From: Methylococcaceae bacterium
GTDB lineage: Bacteria > Pseudomonadota > Gammaproteobacteria > Methylococcales > Methylococcaceae
Assembly (NCBI GenBank): GCA_028678445.1
Contig: JAJRDJ010000015.1
Coordinates: forward strand, 1 to 12,749
Length of the DNA stretch: 12,749 nt
Direction of reading: 5' to 3'
Position 1 is the stretch's first letter. The number at the start of each line of letters is the position of its first letter. The notes below the pieces were generated by a model. That model saw only the letters and a program-made list of their open reading frames with translations, did no database searches and was not told where the DNA came from. Of the stretch, positions 4,525 to 11,823 are shown piece by piece. The position numbers were made by a program, and so were the translations under genes.

Positions 4525-7254
4525 ATGACCTACGATAAAACTCCGCAATGGCATCAGCAGAAGGCCGATTCGCTGCTTGAAGCGCTGAAATCCGACCAGC
4601 GTCATGGTTTGACTCTCGCCAATGTGCTGCAGAAGCAGGAAGAATTCGGCCCGAATCGACTGACGCGACGCAAAGGCAAGAATCCGCTGTTGCTGTTTCT
4701 GTCGCAGTTCCACCACCCGCTGATATACATACTGCTGTTGTCCGCCGCCGTGACCGGTCCCCTCAAGGGCTGGGTGGACGCCAGCGTCATCCTCGGCGTG
4801 GTACTGGTCAACGCGATCATCGGCTTCATCCAGGAGATCAATGCCCTACGCGCCATCGCGGCGCTGGCCAACGCACTGAGCATCAATTCCGCCGTGCTGC
4901 GGGACGGGCAACGCAGCATCATTCCCGCCATTGAGTTGGTCCCTGGCGACATCGTCTATCTCCAGTCCGGTGACAAAGTGCCTGCTGATTTGCGTATGCT
5001 GCAGGTTCGGGAATTACAAATCGATGAGTCTACGCTGACCGGTGAATCGGTATCGGTGGAAAAAAGCACCCAACCGCTGTCGGCGGACACCCCGCTCGCG
5101 GATCGCGGGAACCTGGCCTTTTCCTCGACCCTGGTGACCTACGGCACCGGCGTCGGGCTGGTGGTGGAAACCGGTGACCGCACCGAAATCGGCCGCATCA
5201 ATCGCCTGATCGGGGAAGCCACCGAGCTGGAAACACCGCTGACCCGCAAAATCGGCCAATTCAGTTGGATACTGATGTGGTTCATCATCGGCCTCGCCGC
5301 GCTGGCCTTCGCCATGGGCTGGTGGCGCGGCGAAAACCTGGTCGACTCCTTCATCGCCTCGGTGGCGCTGGCCGTGGCGGCAATCCCCGAGGGGTTGCCC
5401 GTGGCGGTCACCATCACGCTGGCCATCGGTGTTCGGCGCATGGCCCGGCGCAACGCCATCATCCGCAAACTGCCTGCCGTGGAAACCCTGGGCGGCACCA
5501 CCATCATTTGTACCGACAAAACGGGAACGCTAACGCAGAACCAGATGACCGTCCAGGCCATTCAGACGGGCGGCAGCCGCTATACGGTCAGCGGCGCGGG
5601 CTATACTCCGGAGGGTGACTTCTCGCTCAACGGCAAACGCATCACCCCCGCCGAACATCCGGCGCTGACGGAAATCCTCCGGGCTGGCCTGTTGTGCAAT
5701 GACGCGCGTCTCTTCGCGGAAGCGGGTTCATGGCAGATCGAGGGCGATCCCACCGAAGCCGCGCTGCTGGTTTCGGCGCACAAGGCGGGGCTGCATCGGG
5801 ATCCGGCGGAGGAAACGAATCCCCGGCTGGATGCGATCCCCTTCGAGTCGGCCCACCAGTTCATGGCCACCTTGCACCACAACCGTGCGGAGGATGCCCA
5901 TCACATTTACCTCAAGGGCTCGGCGGAGAGCCTCATCGGCCGTTGCGATGCGGCTTTTGACACCGCCCTGAACCGCGTGCCGCTGGACGTCGAAACCCTC
6001 CATCGCGAGGTGGCGGAATTCGCCGCCCAGGGCCTCCGGGTGCTGGCTTTTGCCCGGGCTGAGCATGTGGACGAGGAGCGCACGCTGGGTCACCACCACG
6101 TTAAACAGGGTCTGACCTTCCTGGGCCTCCAGGCCATGATCGACCCACCCCGGCCCGAGGCCATACAGGCGGTCGCGGACTGCCAACGGGCCGGCATCCG
6201 GGTCAAGATGATCACCGGCGATCATGTCGGCACCGCGGTCGCCATCGCCCGGCAGATCGGCCTTGGGCAAGCCGGCCAGACGATTCATGCGCTGGATGGC
6301 CGCGCCCTCGCGGACGTGTCCGCCAGCGACCTGCCGGCCACGGCTGAAAAAACCACGGTATTCGCGCGAGTCGCGCCGGAGCAGAAATTGCGGCTCGTGA
6401 CGGCACTGCAGGACCGCGGTCATATCGTGGCCATGACCGGCGATGGCGTAAACGACGCCCCGGCGCTGCGCCAGGCCAACATCGGCGTGGCCATGGGCAT
6501 CACCGGGACCGATGTGTCCAAGGAGGCCGCCGCCATGGTTCTGACCGATGACAATTTCGCCACCATAGCCGCCGCCGTGGAGGAAGGCCGGGGCGTCTAC
6601 GACAACTTGGTGAAATTCATATCCTGGACTATCCCCACCAATATCGGCCAGGGCCTGGTCATTCTCGTCGCCGTGCTGTTCGGGGTGACCTTGCCCATCC
6701 TGCCGGTACAGATCCTGTGGCTGAACATGTCGACGGCGATCCTCCTCGGCCTGCCGCTGGCGTTCGAGTCCAAGGAGTCCGACATCATGCAGCGGCGTCC
6801 GCGTCACCCCGATCAGCCGATCCTCACGGGGTTGCTGCTGTTTCGCTCGTTGTTGGTCGGCATCCTCCTGACGGCTGCGGCCTTTGGGTTATTCGAATGG
6901 GAGCTATGGCATGGTGAAGCCGTGAACAAGGCCCGTACTGCTGCCGTGAATGTCTTTGCCGTGGGTCAATCGTTCTACCTGCTCAACTGCCGCTCACTCA
7001 CCCATTCCATGTTCCGGCTGGGCGTGTTTTCCAACCTGTGGGTTTGGGGTGGCATCATCGCCATGCTGTTGGCCCAGGTCGCGATCATCTATATGCCTAC
7101 CATGAACTGGCTTTTTCATACCGCGGCGCTGGGTCCGGACGAATGGTTGCTGGCCGCGGGCGGCGGTTTGCTGATTTATTGGATTGTTGGCCTGGAGAAG
7201 TGGATTCGGCGCTGGTTGCAAGAGCGAGGGCACCGGGCCATGGCAACACCTTGA
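4525..7254 (+). CDS. P2-type (SERCA/CtpF-like) cation-transporting ATPase
   Basis: The 909-residue product has the full P2 ATPase layout. An N-terminal cation-ATPase domain (about 5-55) is followed by M1-M2 (about 62-104), an actuator domain with TGES (172-175), and M3-M4 (about 247-300) with the PEGLP kink (E289). The phosphorylation site is DKTGTLT with D331. The nucleotide domain has LKGSAE around K464, the hinge has ITGD (563-566) and GDGVNDAP (639-646), and M5-M10 follow. It pumps a cation across the inner membrane at the cost of ATP. Compared with SERCA, the M4 Glu (E289), M5 Asn (N706), M6 Asn (N734) and Thr (T737) are kept. The M5 Glu (771 in SERCA) is Gln709 and the M6 Asp (800) is Ala738. 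The M6 pattern LWLNMSTA resembles that of mycobacterial CtpF, so the transported ion is uncertain. No good ribosome binding site precedes ATG 4525. A terminator follows 2 nt after the stop. Confidence 0.95.
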   Translation: MTYDKTPQWHQQKADSLLEALKSDQRHGLTLANVLQKQEEFGPNRLTRRKGKNPLLLFLSQFHHPLIYILLLSAAVTGPLKGWVDASVILGVVLVNAIIGFIQEINALRAIAALANALSINSAVLRDGQRSIIPAIELVPGDIVYLQSGDKVPADLRMLQVRELQIDESTLTGESVSVEKSTQPLSADTPLADRGNLAFSSTLVTYGTGVGLVVETGDRTEIGRINRLIGEATELETPLTRKIGQFSWILMWFIIGLAALAFAMGWWRGENLVDSFIASVALAVAAIPEGLPVAVTITLAIGVRRMARRNAIIRKLPAVETLGGTTIICTDKTGTLTQNQMTVQAIQTGGSRYTVSGAGYTPEGDFSLNGKRITPAEHPALTEILRAGLLCNDARLFAEAGSWQIEGDPTEAALLVSAHKAGLHRDPAEETNPRLDAIPFESAHQFMATLHHNRAEDAHHIYLKGSAESLIGRCDAAFDTALNRVPLDVETLHREVAEFAAQGLRVLAFARAEHVDEERTLGHHHVKQGLTFLGLQAMIDPPRPEAIQAVADCQRAGIRVKMITGDHVGTAVAIARQIGLGQAGQTIHALDGRALADVSASDLPATAEKTTVFARVAPEQKLRLVTALQDRGHIVAMTGDGVNDAPALRQANIGVAMGITGTDVSKEAAAMVLTDDNFATIAAAVEEGRGVYDNLVKFISWTIPTNIGQGLVILVAVLFGVTLPILPVQILWLNMSTAILLGLPLAFESKESDIMQRRPRHPDQPILTGLLLFRSLLVGILLTAAAFGLFEWELWHGEAVNKARTAAVNVFAVGQSFYLLNCRSLTHSMFRLGVFSNLWVWGGIIAMLLAQVAIIYMPTMNWLFHTAALGPDEWLLAAGGGLLIYWIVGLEKWIRRWLQERGHRAMATP

Positions 7255-7256
7255 TC

Positions 7257-7287
7257 GGAGGCGGAGAGAAAACGCCGTCCTTTTTTT
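7257..7287 (+). terminator. Rho-independent terminator of the ATPase gene
   Basis: GGAGGCG (7257-7263) pairs with CGCCGTCC (7273-7280) to give seven base pairs with one bulged G and a 9-nt loop. Seven T residues follow directly (7281-7287). It starts 2 nt after the ATPase stop codon, as expected for an intrinsic terminator. Confidence 0.85.
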
Positions 7288-7310
7288 GTGTGTTGGGGGG
7301 ACTTGAAAGC

Positions 7311-7346
7311 GGCTCATCTGGCGATGGATGCAACGCCAGATAAGCC
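7311..7346 (-). terminator. Strong hairpin closing the convergent minus-strand gene
   Basis: GGCTCATCTGGCG (7311-7323) and CGCCAGATAAGCC (7334-7346) form a 13-bp stem with a single mismatch and a 10-nt loop. It lies just past the stop of the minus-strand gene at 7356. On the minus strand it is followed only by a short TTT, so termination may be incomplete or Rho-assisted. It would also act as a backstop for transcription coming from the ATPase. Confidence 0.6.
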
Positions 7347-7355
7347 ACCAAGAGA

Positions 7356-7751
7356 TCAGTGATGCCCTGACTTCGGCGCGGCGGGTGCCGCGGTCACCGG
7401 AGCGGCTTTCTCGATCAGGGTGCGGTCGTCGATCTTCAGCAGGGTGATGCCCTGATCGAGGATGTAACGGCATTCCGCCCGCTTGGCGGAGCCGACATTG
7501 TTCCAGACCAGCGTGACATAGCTCATGCCGTCGCTGTTGGATTCCGATGGCGTATAGGGATGGGCCGCCACTTCCGCGCGGACCGCCTCGGAACATTTGT
7601 CGAGGGCCAAGGTATTCAGCATCCCGGAGGTTTGCAGAAAGGCGCCCTGTACTTTTTCTTGCTGGGTTTCACGCGTGGTACCGACGATGACAAAGCCGAC
7701 AACCATCAGAACAACGAACCCGATCATACCCTTGACTATATTTGATTCCAC
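7356..7751 (-). CDS. Hypothetical single-span membrane-anchored protein
   Basis: I do not recognise a family for this 131-residue product. It has one hydrophobic helix at about residues 8-24 (the MIGFVVLMVVGFVIVG segment) after a short N-terminus. The soluble part, probably periplasmic, holds two cysteines (C53, C94) that could pair, a central YVTLVWNN stretch, and ITLLKIDDRTLIEK towards the end. The tail is Ala/Pro-rich and low-complexity, ending in GHH. The start is GTG 7751 with GAGG 5 nt upstream. An ATG at codon 9 is the alternative but would begin inside the membrane helix. The coding bias resembles the flanking genes, and the gene has its own likely promoter (7794-7802) and a terminator hairpin (7311-7346), which favours a real monocistronic gene. 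It is separated by 92 bp from the phosphoesterase gene upstream on the same strand. Confidence 0.75.
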   Translation of the reverse strand: MESNIVKGMIGFVVLMVVGFVIVGTTRETQQEKVQGAFLQTSGMLNTLALDKCSEAVRAEVAAHPYTPSESNSDGMSYVTLVWNNVGSAKRAECRYILDQGITLLKIDDRTLIEKAAPVTAAPAAPKSGHH

Positions 7752-7793
7752 ATTGGCCTCGCTTGGCTGGGGGAAGGTTGATTAACGCTCGCG

Positions 7794-7802
7794 ACTATAG
7801 CA
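7794..7802 (-). promoter_or_regulatory. Putative extended -10 promoter for the small membrane protein gene
   Basis: On the minus strand the sequence reads TGCTATAGT, an extended -10 element (TGn followed by TATAGT, one base off TATAAT). It would start transcription near 7787, about 36 nt before GTG 7751. No -35 hexamer is recognisable at the usual distance, which is tolerable for extended -10 promoters. Confidence 0.4.
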
Positions 7803-7843
7803 AAAACCAGCCCGCCATATCTCTTGCATGTTGAATAATCCGT

Positions 7844-9205
7844 TCAAAAGCGCAGCGCCGCCGCCAGACTGTTGACCCCGGCATCACGTTCGCCCAGTGG
7901 CGCGAGGCCAAAACGGTCCTCGATCAGCTTCAGAATCGAGGTAGTGTCGTAGGTCGTGTGATCGATCCGGCCGCCCCGTGAAAAGGGTGAGATGATGAGC
8001 GCCGGCACCCGGGTTCCCGGTCCCCAGCGGTCGCCCTTAGGCGGGGCGACGTGATCCCAGTAGCCGCCATGCTCATCGTAGGTGACGATGACCACCATGC
8101 GCGGCCATTGCGGGCTTTTCTCGAGTTTGCCGAGAATGTCCGCCACCTTTTCCTCGCCCTTGAGCACATCCGTGTAACCGGGGTGTTCGTTGTATTTGCC
8201 CAGCGGCTTGTAGAAGGACACCGCCGGCAAGGCACCGCGCCTGATCGCGATCAGGAAATCCTCCTCGTCCTTGAGGTGCGCCACGCGCTCGGGTGTGCCG
8301 TCCGCATAGCGTTTGAAATAGGTATAGGGTTGATGGTGGAACTGAAAGCTCCGGTCTGCCTCGCCCGCCACCGCGTCATTCCAGCCGCCGGCATACCAGG
8401 CCCAGCCAATCTGCCGCTCGGACAGGCGATCGCCCAGCGTGGGCTGGGTCAGGGGTGACAGCAGATGGCTGGCTCTATCGGCTTTCGGGCTGTGGGGGCT
8501 GTAGGGTGAGTACAGGGTGTTGACGGCAAATCCCTCGGGTGTAAACGCGCCGTCCTTGAGCAGTTTGCCTTGCGCGTCGAGTACGACTGTATTTTCCTTG
8601 CTGGGGCTAGACTCGCGTGGCGTGCAGGCACACGCCAGCCACAGGTGGTTGAGGAAAGAGCCGCCGAGAGCCGCCGCGAAAAACCGGTCGGCCAGGGTGT
8701 AACGACGGGCGTAATCCCATAGCGGCAGACGGTGCCCATCGTAGTAGCCCATGCTCAGCCCGCCCGCGTCCGACACCCCGGCAAACCGGTTCATGCGCCC
8801 GCCATTGATCTGCTCCTGGTGTTGGTAAAAGCGATGGATCAGATCCCCGGTTTGGTGATCGAGCGACACATACCGGCCGATCTCGAACGGCCGGTTGGGC
8901 AGCTTTTCCGGAAATCGCGGGTCCGGTTTCGGGGGCTTTTCGCGGGTATCCATGACGCGCGGCAACCAGGGATAGGGCCGCCCTTTGTCATCCACCTGCA
9001 GCGTGGTGGCTGGGGGAGCCTTGGCGATACCGTCCGCCCCCGGAAACAGCCCATACAAATTGTCGAAACTGTGGTTCTCCAGATAGATAACCACGATGTT
9101 CTCGACTTGCCTCAGGCCCTTTGCGACGGGTTCCCCAGCCTGAACCAGCAACATACTGCACAGAGCGAGACTCAAGCCAAGGATAACCGCCTTCATGTAT
9201 GGCAT
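7844..9205 (-). CDS. Secreted phosphoesterase of the AcpA/phospholipase C family
   Basis: The 453-residue product belongs to the phosphoesterase family PF04185, which includes bacterial phospholipases C and Francisella AcpA-type acid phosphatases. A signal peptide is clear: a lysine at residue 5, then a hydrophobic core (AVILGLSLALCSMLLV), and a likely cleavage after VQA (residue 23), so it acts outside the cytoplasm. Motifs in order are IVVIYLENHSFDNLYG with E43 and N44 as expected metal ligands, GGSFLNH with S183 at the nucleophile position, and TYDEHGGYWDHVAPP with D377, E378 and H379. The C-terminal RVPALIISPFSRGG and SILKLIEDRFGL are typical of the family. The substrate (phosphomonoester or phospholipid) cannot be told. 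ATG 9205 has GCAGGG about 6 nt upstream; ATG 9196 is an alternative. The gene begins 42 nt after the PaaK-like gene with no terminator seen between, so it may end the thi operon. Confidence 0.9.
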   Translation of the reverse strand: MPYMKAVILGLSLALCSMLLVQAGEPVAKGLRQVENIVVIYLENHSFDNLYGLFPGADGIAKAPPATTLQVDDKGRPYPWLPRVMDTREKPPKPDPRFPEKLPNRPFEIGRYVSLDHQTGDLIHRFYQHQEQINGGRMNRFAGVSDAGGLSMGYYDGHRLPLWDYARRYTLADRFFAAALGGSFLNHLWLACACTPRESSPSKENTVVLDAQGKLLKDGAFTPEGFAVNTLYSPYSPHSPKADRASHLLSPLTQPTLGDRLSERQIGWAWYAGGWNDAVAGEADRSFQFHHQPYTYFKRYADGTPERVAHLKDEEDFLIAIRRGALPAVSFYKPLGKYNEHPGYTDVLKGEEKVADILGKLEKSPQWPRMVVIVTYDEHGGYWDHVAPPKGDRWGPGTRVPALIISPFSRGGRIDHTTYDTTSILKLIEDRFGLAPLGERDAGVNSLAAALRF

Positions 9206-9247
9206 CAGGCGCCCTGCCTCTCGAGGAGTGAAGAGCGGCCTGGCTCG

Positions 9248-10756
9248 TCAGCGCCGCGTGTAGCGATGTTTGACACCGGCCGGAAAATACTCGGTATCGC
9301 CAAACGGGCGGAGATTTACCACTGGCCGCTGTTTTTCGGTCGGCGTGTAATGCCCGAACTCGCTGTTCAAGCGTAACAACTGCGTCCGGATGCTCTCGGC
9401 CAGCCGGGCGGCCTTGTCCTCGTCTGGGAGGATCTCAGGGCGGAGTTCCACGGTCACGCAGAAGTTCCGGTCCCCGTCCGGGTTCTCCCGCACTTCCAGC
9501 ACGAACTTGCCAGTCAGCCAGTTCATGACCTCAGGCTGTTCGAGGCCCACGGTGACGTTTTCGGGGTAGATGTTCGCCCCGTAAAACGACACGGTGAAGT
9601 CAGCGCGACCGAACACGAAGACCAGCGGCAGTGGCCGGACGGGGGTTTCCTGGCCCAGCGCCTGATTCATCCAGCCGTCGGCACCGTGCTCGCCGAGGAA
9701 CTCACGCATGCGGTCAAACTCGATGACGCCGCCCTTGTCGGCGATGTGATAGCGAACTAGCGGAATGCCGCTGTCGCCCGACACCACCAGGGTGTCCTCA
9801 TGGACTTCGAAATACCGGCTGCGTGGATCGTACTGCACGAGAGTGGGCAGTCGCGACTCTCCAAACAACTCTCGCGCGGCATCGGGGTGCTGGGCGAGAA
9901 AACCCCGGGCCGCGATGGTAAAGGGCGATTCGTTGCCCAGCACCCCGCCATCGGCCGTGCCATAAAGAGAGGCGGTGTCATGGCAAGGTGACCGGGAGCC
10001 CGCCCGACGCACCAGCTCCGCGCGCCATTCCTCGCTGAAGACCTCGCCGGCAAACACCATCCGGACATTGAATCGCTGCCAGTCGATACCCTCGGCGATA
10101 CCGGCATCGATGACATCCTTGATGAACGGCGGATAACCCAGCAGCACGGTCTGTTCGAACTCCGGCGCCAAGTTCCTGATGACACGGAAAATTTCATCTC
10201 TGTTGTTGCCCGGGGTCGCCACCAGTAGCGGGTAACCCTTGCGCGCTAGATGCCAGCAGCAGGACGTCGTGAACAATCCACCGACCCAGTTGCCCAGCGC
10301 AAAGCAGACCACCGCCAGCGTCGGGCGTTCATGGGCACGGAAACTGTCACGAAACACTTGCTCGAAACGCACCGCGATATCCAGCTCATGCCGCATCGAG
10401 CGCGGCCAGAACGTAGGTTCCCCGGTGGACCCCGACGATACCGCCACCCGGTCGCAGGAAATCAATGAACCCCCCTGGCACCGCCGCACCAGCGGATAGG
10501 CCTGCATGTAACCAGGCTTGGTCATGAGCGGCAAATGGTGGAAATCGGCCAGCGTATTCACTGTCTCGGGGTCGACGGCATGCAAGTCGAGAAAATCCCG
10601 ATATGCCGGGACGTCTCTCACGGCGCGTCGAAAGAGCGCCAGCAACCAGGTTTCGGTGTCCTCGCCCGGCGCGGGTCCGATCAGCTCATGCAGGGGGCTG
10701 TCCAGGAAACGCCACAGGGCCTGTCCGGTTTCGACCTGATAAGAATCTGGCTGCAT
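9248..10756 (-). CDS. PaaK-like (phenylacetate-CoA ligase/coronafacate ligase family) adenylating enzyme
   Basis: The 502-residue product belongs to the ANL adenylate-forming superfamily, PaaK/CoF-synthetase branch. Evidence is a PaaK-like LPLMTKPGYMQAYP (75-88), the P-loop VSSGSTGEPT (106-115), a YGTADGGVLG segment in the middle, VVSGDSGIPLVRYHIADKGG, and the hinge-like GRADFTVSFYGANIYPENV before a small C-terminal domain. Such enzymes activate a carboxylate with ATP and usually pass it to CoA or another thiol; the acid is unknown here. It is some 60 residues longer than classical PaaK. AGGGGG (10767-10762) lies 5 nt before ATG 10756 and only 2 nt before ATG 10759, so I chose the former. A start at 10909 would overlap thiG and is unlikely. 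The gene begins about 30 nt after thiG on the same strand, so it is probably cotranscribed. No phenylacetate degradation gene is near. Confidence 0.85.
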   Translation of the reverse strand: MQPDSYQVETGQALWRFLDSPLHELIGPAPGEDTETWLLALFRRAVRDVPAYRDFLDLHAVDPETVNTLADFHHLPLMTKPGYMQAYPLVRRCQGGSLISCDRVAVSSGSTGEPTFWPRSMRHELDIAVRFEQVFRDSFRAHERPTLAVVCFALGNWVGGLFTTSCCWHLARKGYPLLVATPGNNRDEIFRVIRNLAPEFEQTVLLGYPPFIKDVIDAGIAEGIDWQRFNVRMVFAGEVFSEEWRAELVRRAGSRSPCHDTASLYGTADGGVLGNESPFTIAARGFLAQHPDAARELFGESRLPTLVQYDPRSRYFEVHEDTLVVSGDSGIPLVRYHIADKGGVIEFDRMREFLGEHGADGWMNQALGQETPVRPLPLVFVFGRADFTVSFYGANIYPENVTVGLEQPEVMNWLTGKFVLEVRENPDGDRNFCVTVELRPEILPDEDKAARLAESIRTQLLRLNSEFGHYTPTEKQRPVVNLRPFGDTEYFPAGVKHRYTRR

Positions 10757-10787
10757 CATGTCCCCCTGTGGATAGTAGCCGGCAAGC

Positions 10788-11603
10788 TCAGCCGCCCGCG
10801 TTGTGCCAGAACGGCGTGCCCACCACCGGCGTGCTGGCTTCCGCCGACTCCCGCTCGGCCATCGTCCCACCGAGGTAAGCCAGCCGCCCGGCCTCGATAG
10901 CCCGGGCAAACGCTTTCGCCAGCACCACCGGATCGGCCGCCTGGGCCACGGCGGTATTCAGCAATATGCCGTCAAAACCCCATTCCATCACCTGACAGGC
11001 ATGTGACGGCAGACCGATGCCCGCGTCGATCAGCATCGGCACGGCTATGCGTTCACGCAGCAATTTCAGGGCGTAAGGATTCATCGCGCCCTTGCCTGTG
11101 CCGATCGGCGCGGCCCAGGGCATGATCGCCTCGCAGCCAACATCCACCAGCCGCCTGCACAGGACCAGGTCTTCCGTGCAATAGGGCAGCACTTTGAAAC
11201 CCTCGCGCAACAGTCGTTCCGCCGCGCCGACGATGCCGAGCGTATCGGGCTGCAGCGTGTAATCATCGCCGATCAGCTCCAGCTTGATCCATTCGGTATC
11301 GAATACCTCACGCGCCATCATCGCGGTGGTGAAAACTTCCTCGGCGGTATGACAGCCGGCCGTATTCGGCAGAAAGGGTATATGCATTTGCGCCAGCAAA
11401 TCCCAGAACGGCTGCCCGCCGATTTCATTATGACCGGAGGATTGACGACGCAGCGAAACGGTCAGCATCGCCGGCTCCGCGGCACGGACGGCCTGTTCCA
11501 GCACCTTCGGCGACGGATAGCGCGCCGTACCTAGCAGCAGCCGGCTGGGGAAGCGGGTGCCATACAGGGTCAGGAGATCGGTCGTCACATTGGTGGCGTT
11601 CAT
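10788..11603 (-). CDS. thiG: Thiazole synthase ThiG
   Basis: The 271-residue product is full length for ThiG. It forms the thiazole phosphate carboxylate of thiamin from 1-deoxy-D-xylulose 5-phosphate, dehydroglycine and the sulfur on ThiS thiocarboxylate. Hallmarks are SRLLLGTARYPS (20-31), NTAGCHTAEE (80-89), EWIKLELIGDD (104-114) with K107 at the Schiff-base lysine position, VLPYCTEDLVLCRRL, the MPWAAPIGTGKG phosphate-binding stretch, LIDAGIGLPSHA, and GILLNTAVA. The last 20 residues or so are divergent, as is common. It starts 3 nt after the thiS stop, with a G-rich ribosome binding site inside the end of thiS. Together with thiO and thiS it supplies all substrates for aerobic thiazole formation except the sulfur-loading enzymes (ThiF, cysteine desulfurase), which are not in the window. 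Confidence 0.97.
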   Translation of the reverse strand: MNATNVTTDLLTLYGTRFPSRLLLGTARYPSPKVLEQAVRAAEPAMLTVSLRRQSSGHNEIGGQPFWDLLAQMHIPFLPNTAGCHTAEEVFTTAMMAREVFDTEWIKLELIGDDYTLQPDTLGIVGAAERLLREGFKVLPYCTEDLVLCRRLVDVGCEAIMPWAAPIGTGKGAMNPYALKLLRERIAVPMLIDAGIGLPSHACQVMEWGFDGILLNTAVAQAADPVVLAKAFARAIEAGRLAYLGGTMAERESAEASTPVVGTPFWHNAGG

Positions 11604-11606
11604 CCC

Positions 11607-11804
11607 TCAGCCCCCCGCTACCGGCTGGACGATCTCCACCTGGTCATCCGCTTGGAGGGTAGTGTCGGCGTAATGCTGGCGGTGGATAAAACTCTGGTTG
11701 ACGGCCACGGCAAAGGGGGGCCGCGCTGAAAAAGCCTCCAGCGCCTGTTGCAGGGTGGCGCTCTCTGGCAATTCGAAGGGTTTCTGATTGATCGTGATCT
11801 GCAT
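11607..11804 (-). CDS. thiS: Sulfur carrier protein ThiS
   Basis: The product has 65 residues and is a ubiquitin-like sulfur carrier. It starts MQITINQKPFELPE, has the usual ATLQQALEAF helix, then FAVAVNQSFIHR and, near the end, DDQVEIVQPVAGG. The terminal Gly-Gly is the site that ThiF adenylates and that carries sulfur as a thiocarboxylate to ThiG. The chosen ATG 11804 matches the family start. A longer frame reaching to 11864 would overlap the end of thiO and adds no family residues. The gene is 5 nt after the thiO stop and 3 nt before thiG. AGGAGG (11823-11818) lies inside the end of thiO. Confidence 0.95.
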   Translation of the reverse strand: MQITINQKPFELPESATLQQALEAFSARPPFAVAVNQSFIHRQHYADTTLQADDQVEIVQPVAGG

Positions 11805-11823
11805 GGCCTTCAGGCCGCCTCCT
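11805..11823 (-). promoter_or_regulatory. thiS ribosome binding site with a small inverted repeat in the spacer
   Basis: On the minus strand a perfect AGGAGG (11823-11818) precedes the thiS ATG by 13 nt, longer than ideal. The spacer contains GGCCT-GA-AGGCC (11816-11805), an inverted repeat centred on the thiO stop codon. With a loop of only two bases it would be a tight hairpin. If formed, it could shorten the effective spacing, or it could limit thiS translation until ribosomes finish thiO. A second weak site, GAAGG, lies 2 nt before the ATG. Confidence 0.4.

Noticed and set aside
5728..6807. 359-codon minus-strand frame opposite the ATPase
   Set aside because: It is a shadow frame of a fully conserved P-type ATPase in GC-rich DNA; the Gly/His/Arg-rich composition has no family features.
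8732..9376. 214-codon plus-strand frame opposite the phosphoesterase and ligase genes
   Set aside because: It covers conserved coding sequence on the other strand and spans a gene boundary; no recognisable product.
10757..10909. Longer start for the PaaK-like ligase inside thiG
   Set aside because: The added part is Arg/Trp-rich out-of-frame thiG sequence; ATG 10756 or 10759 next to AGGGGG is the natural start.
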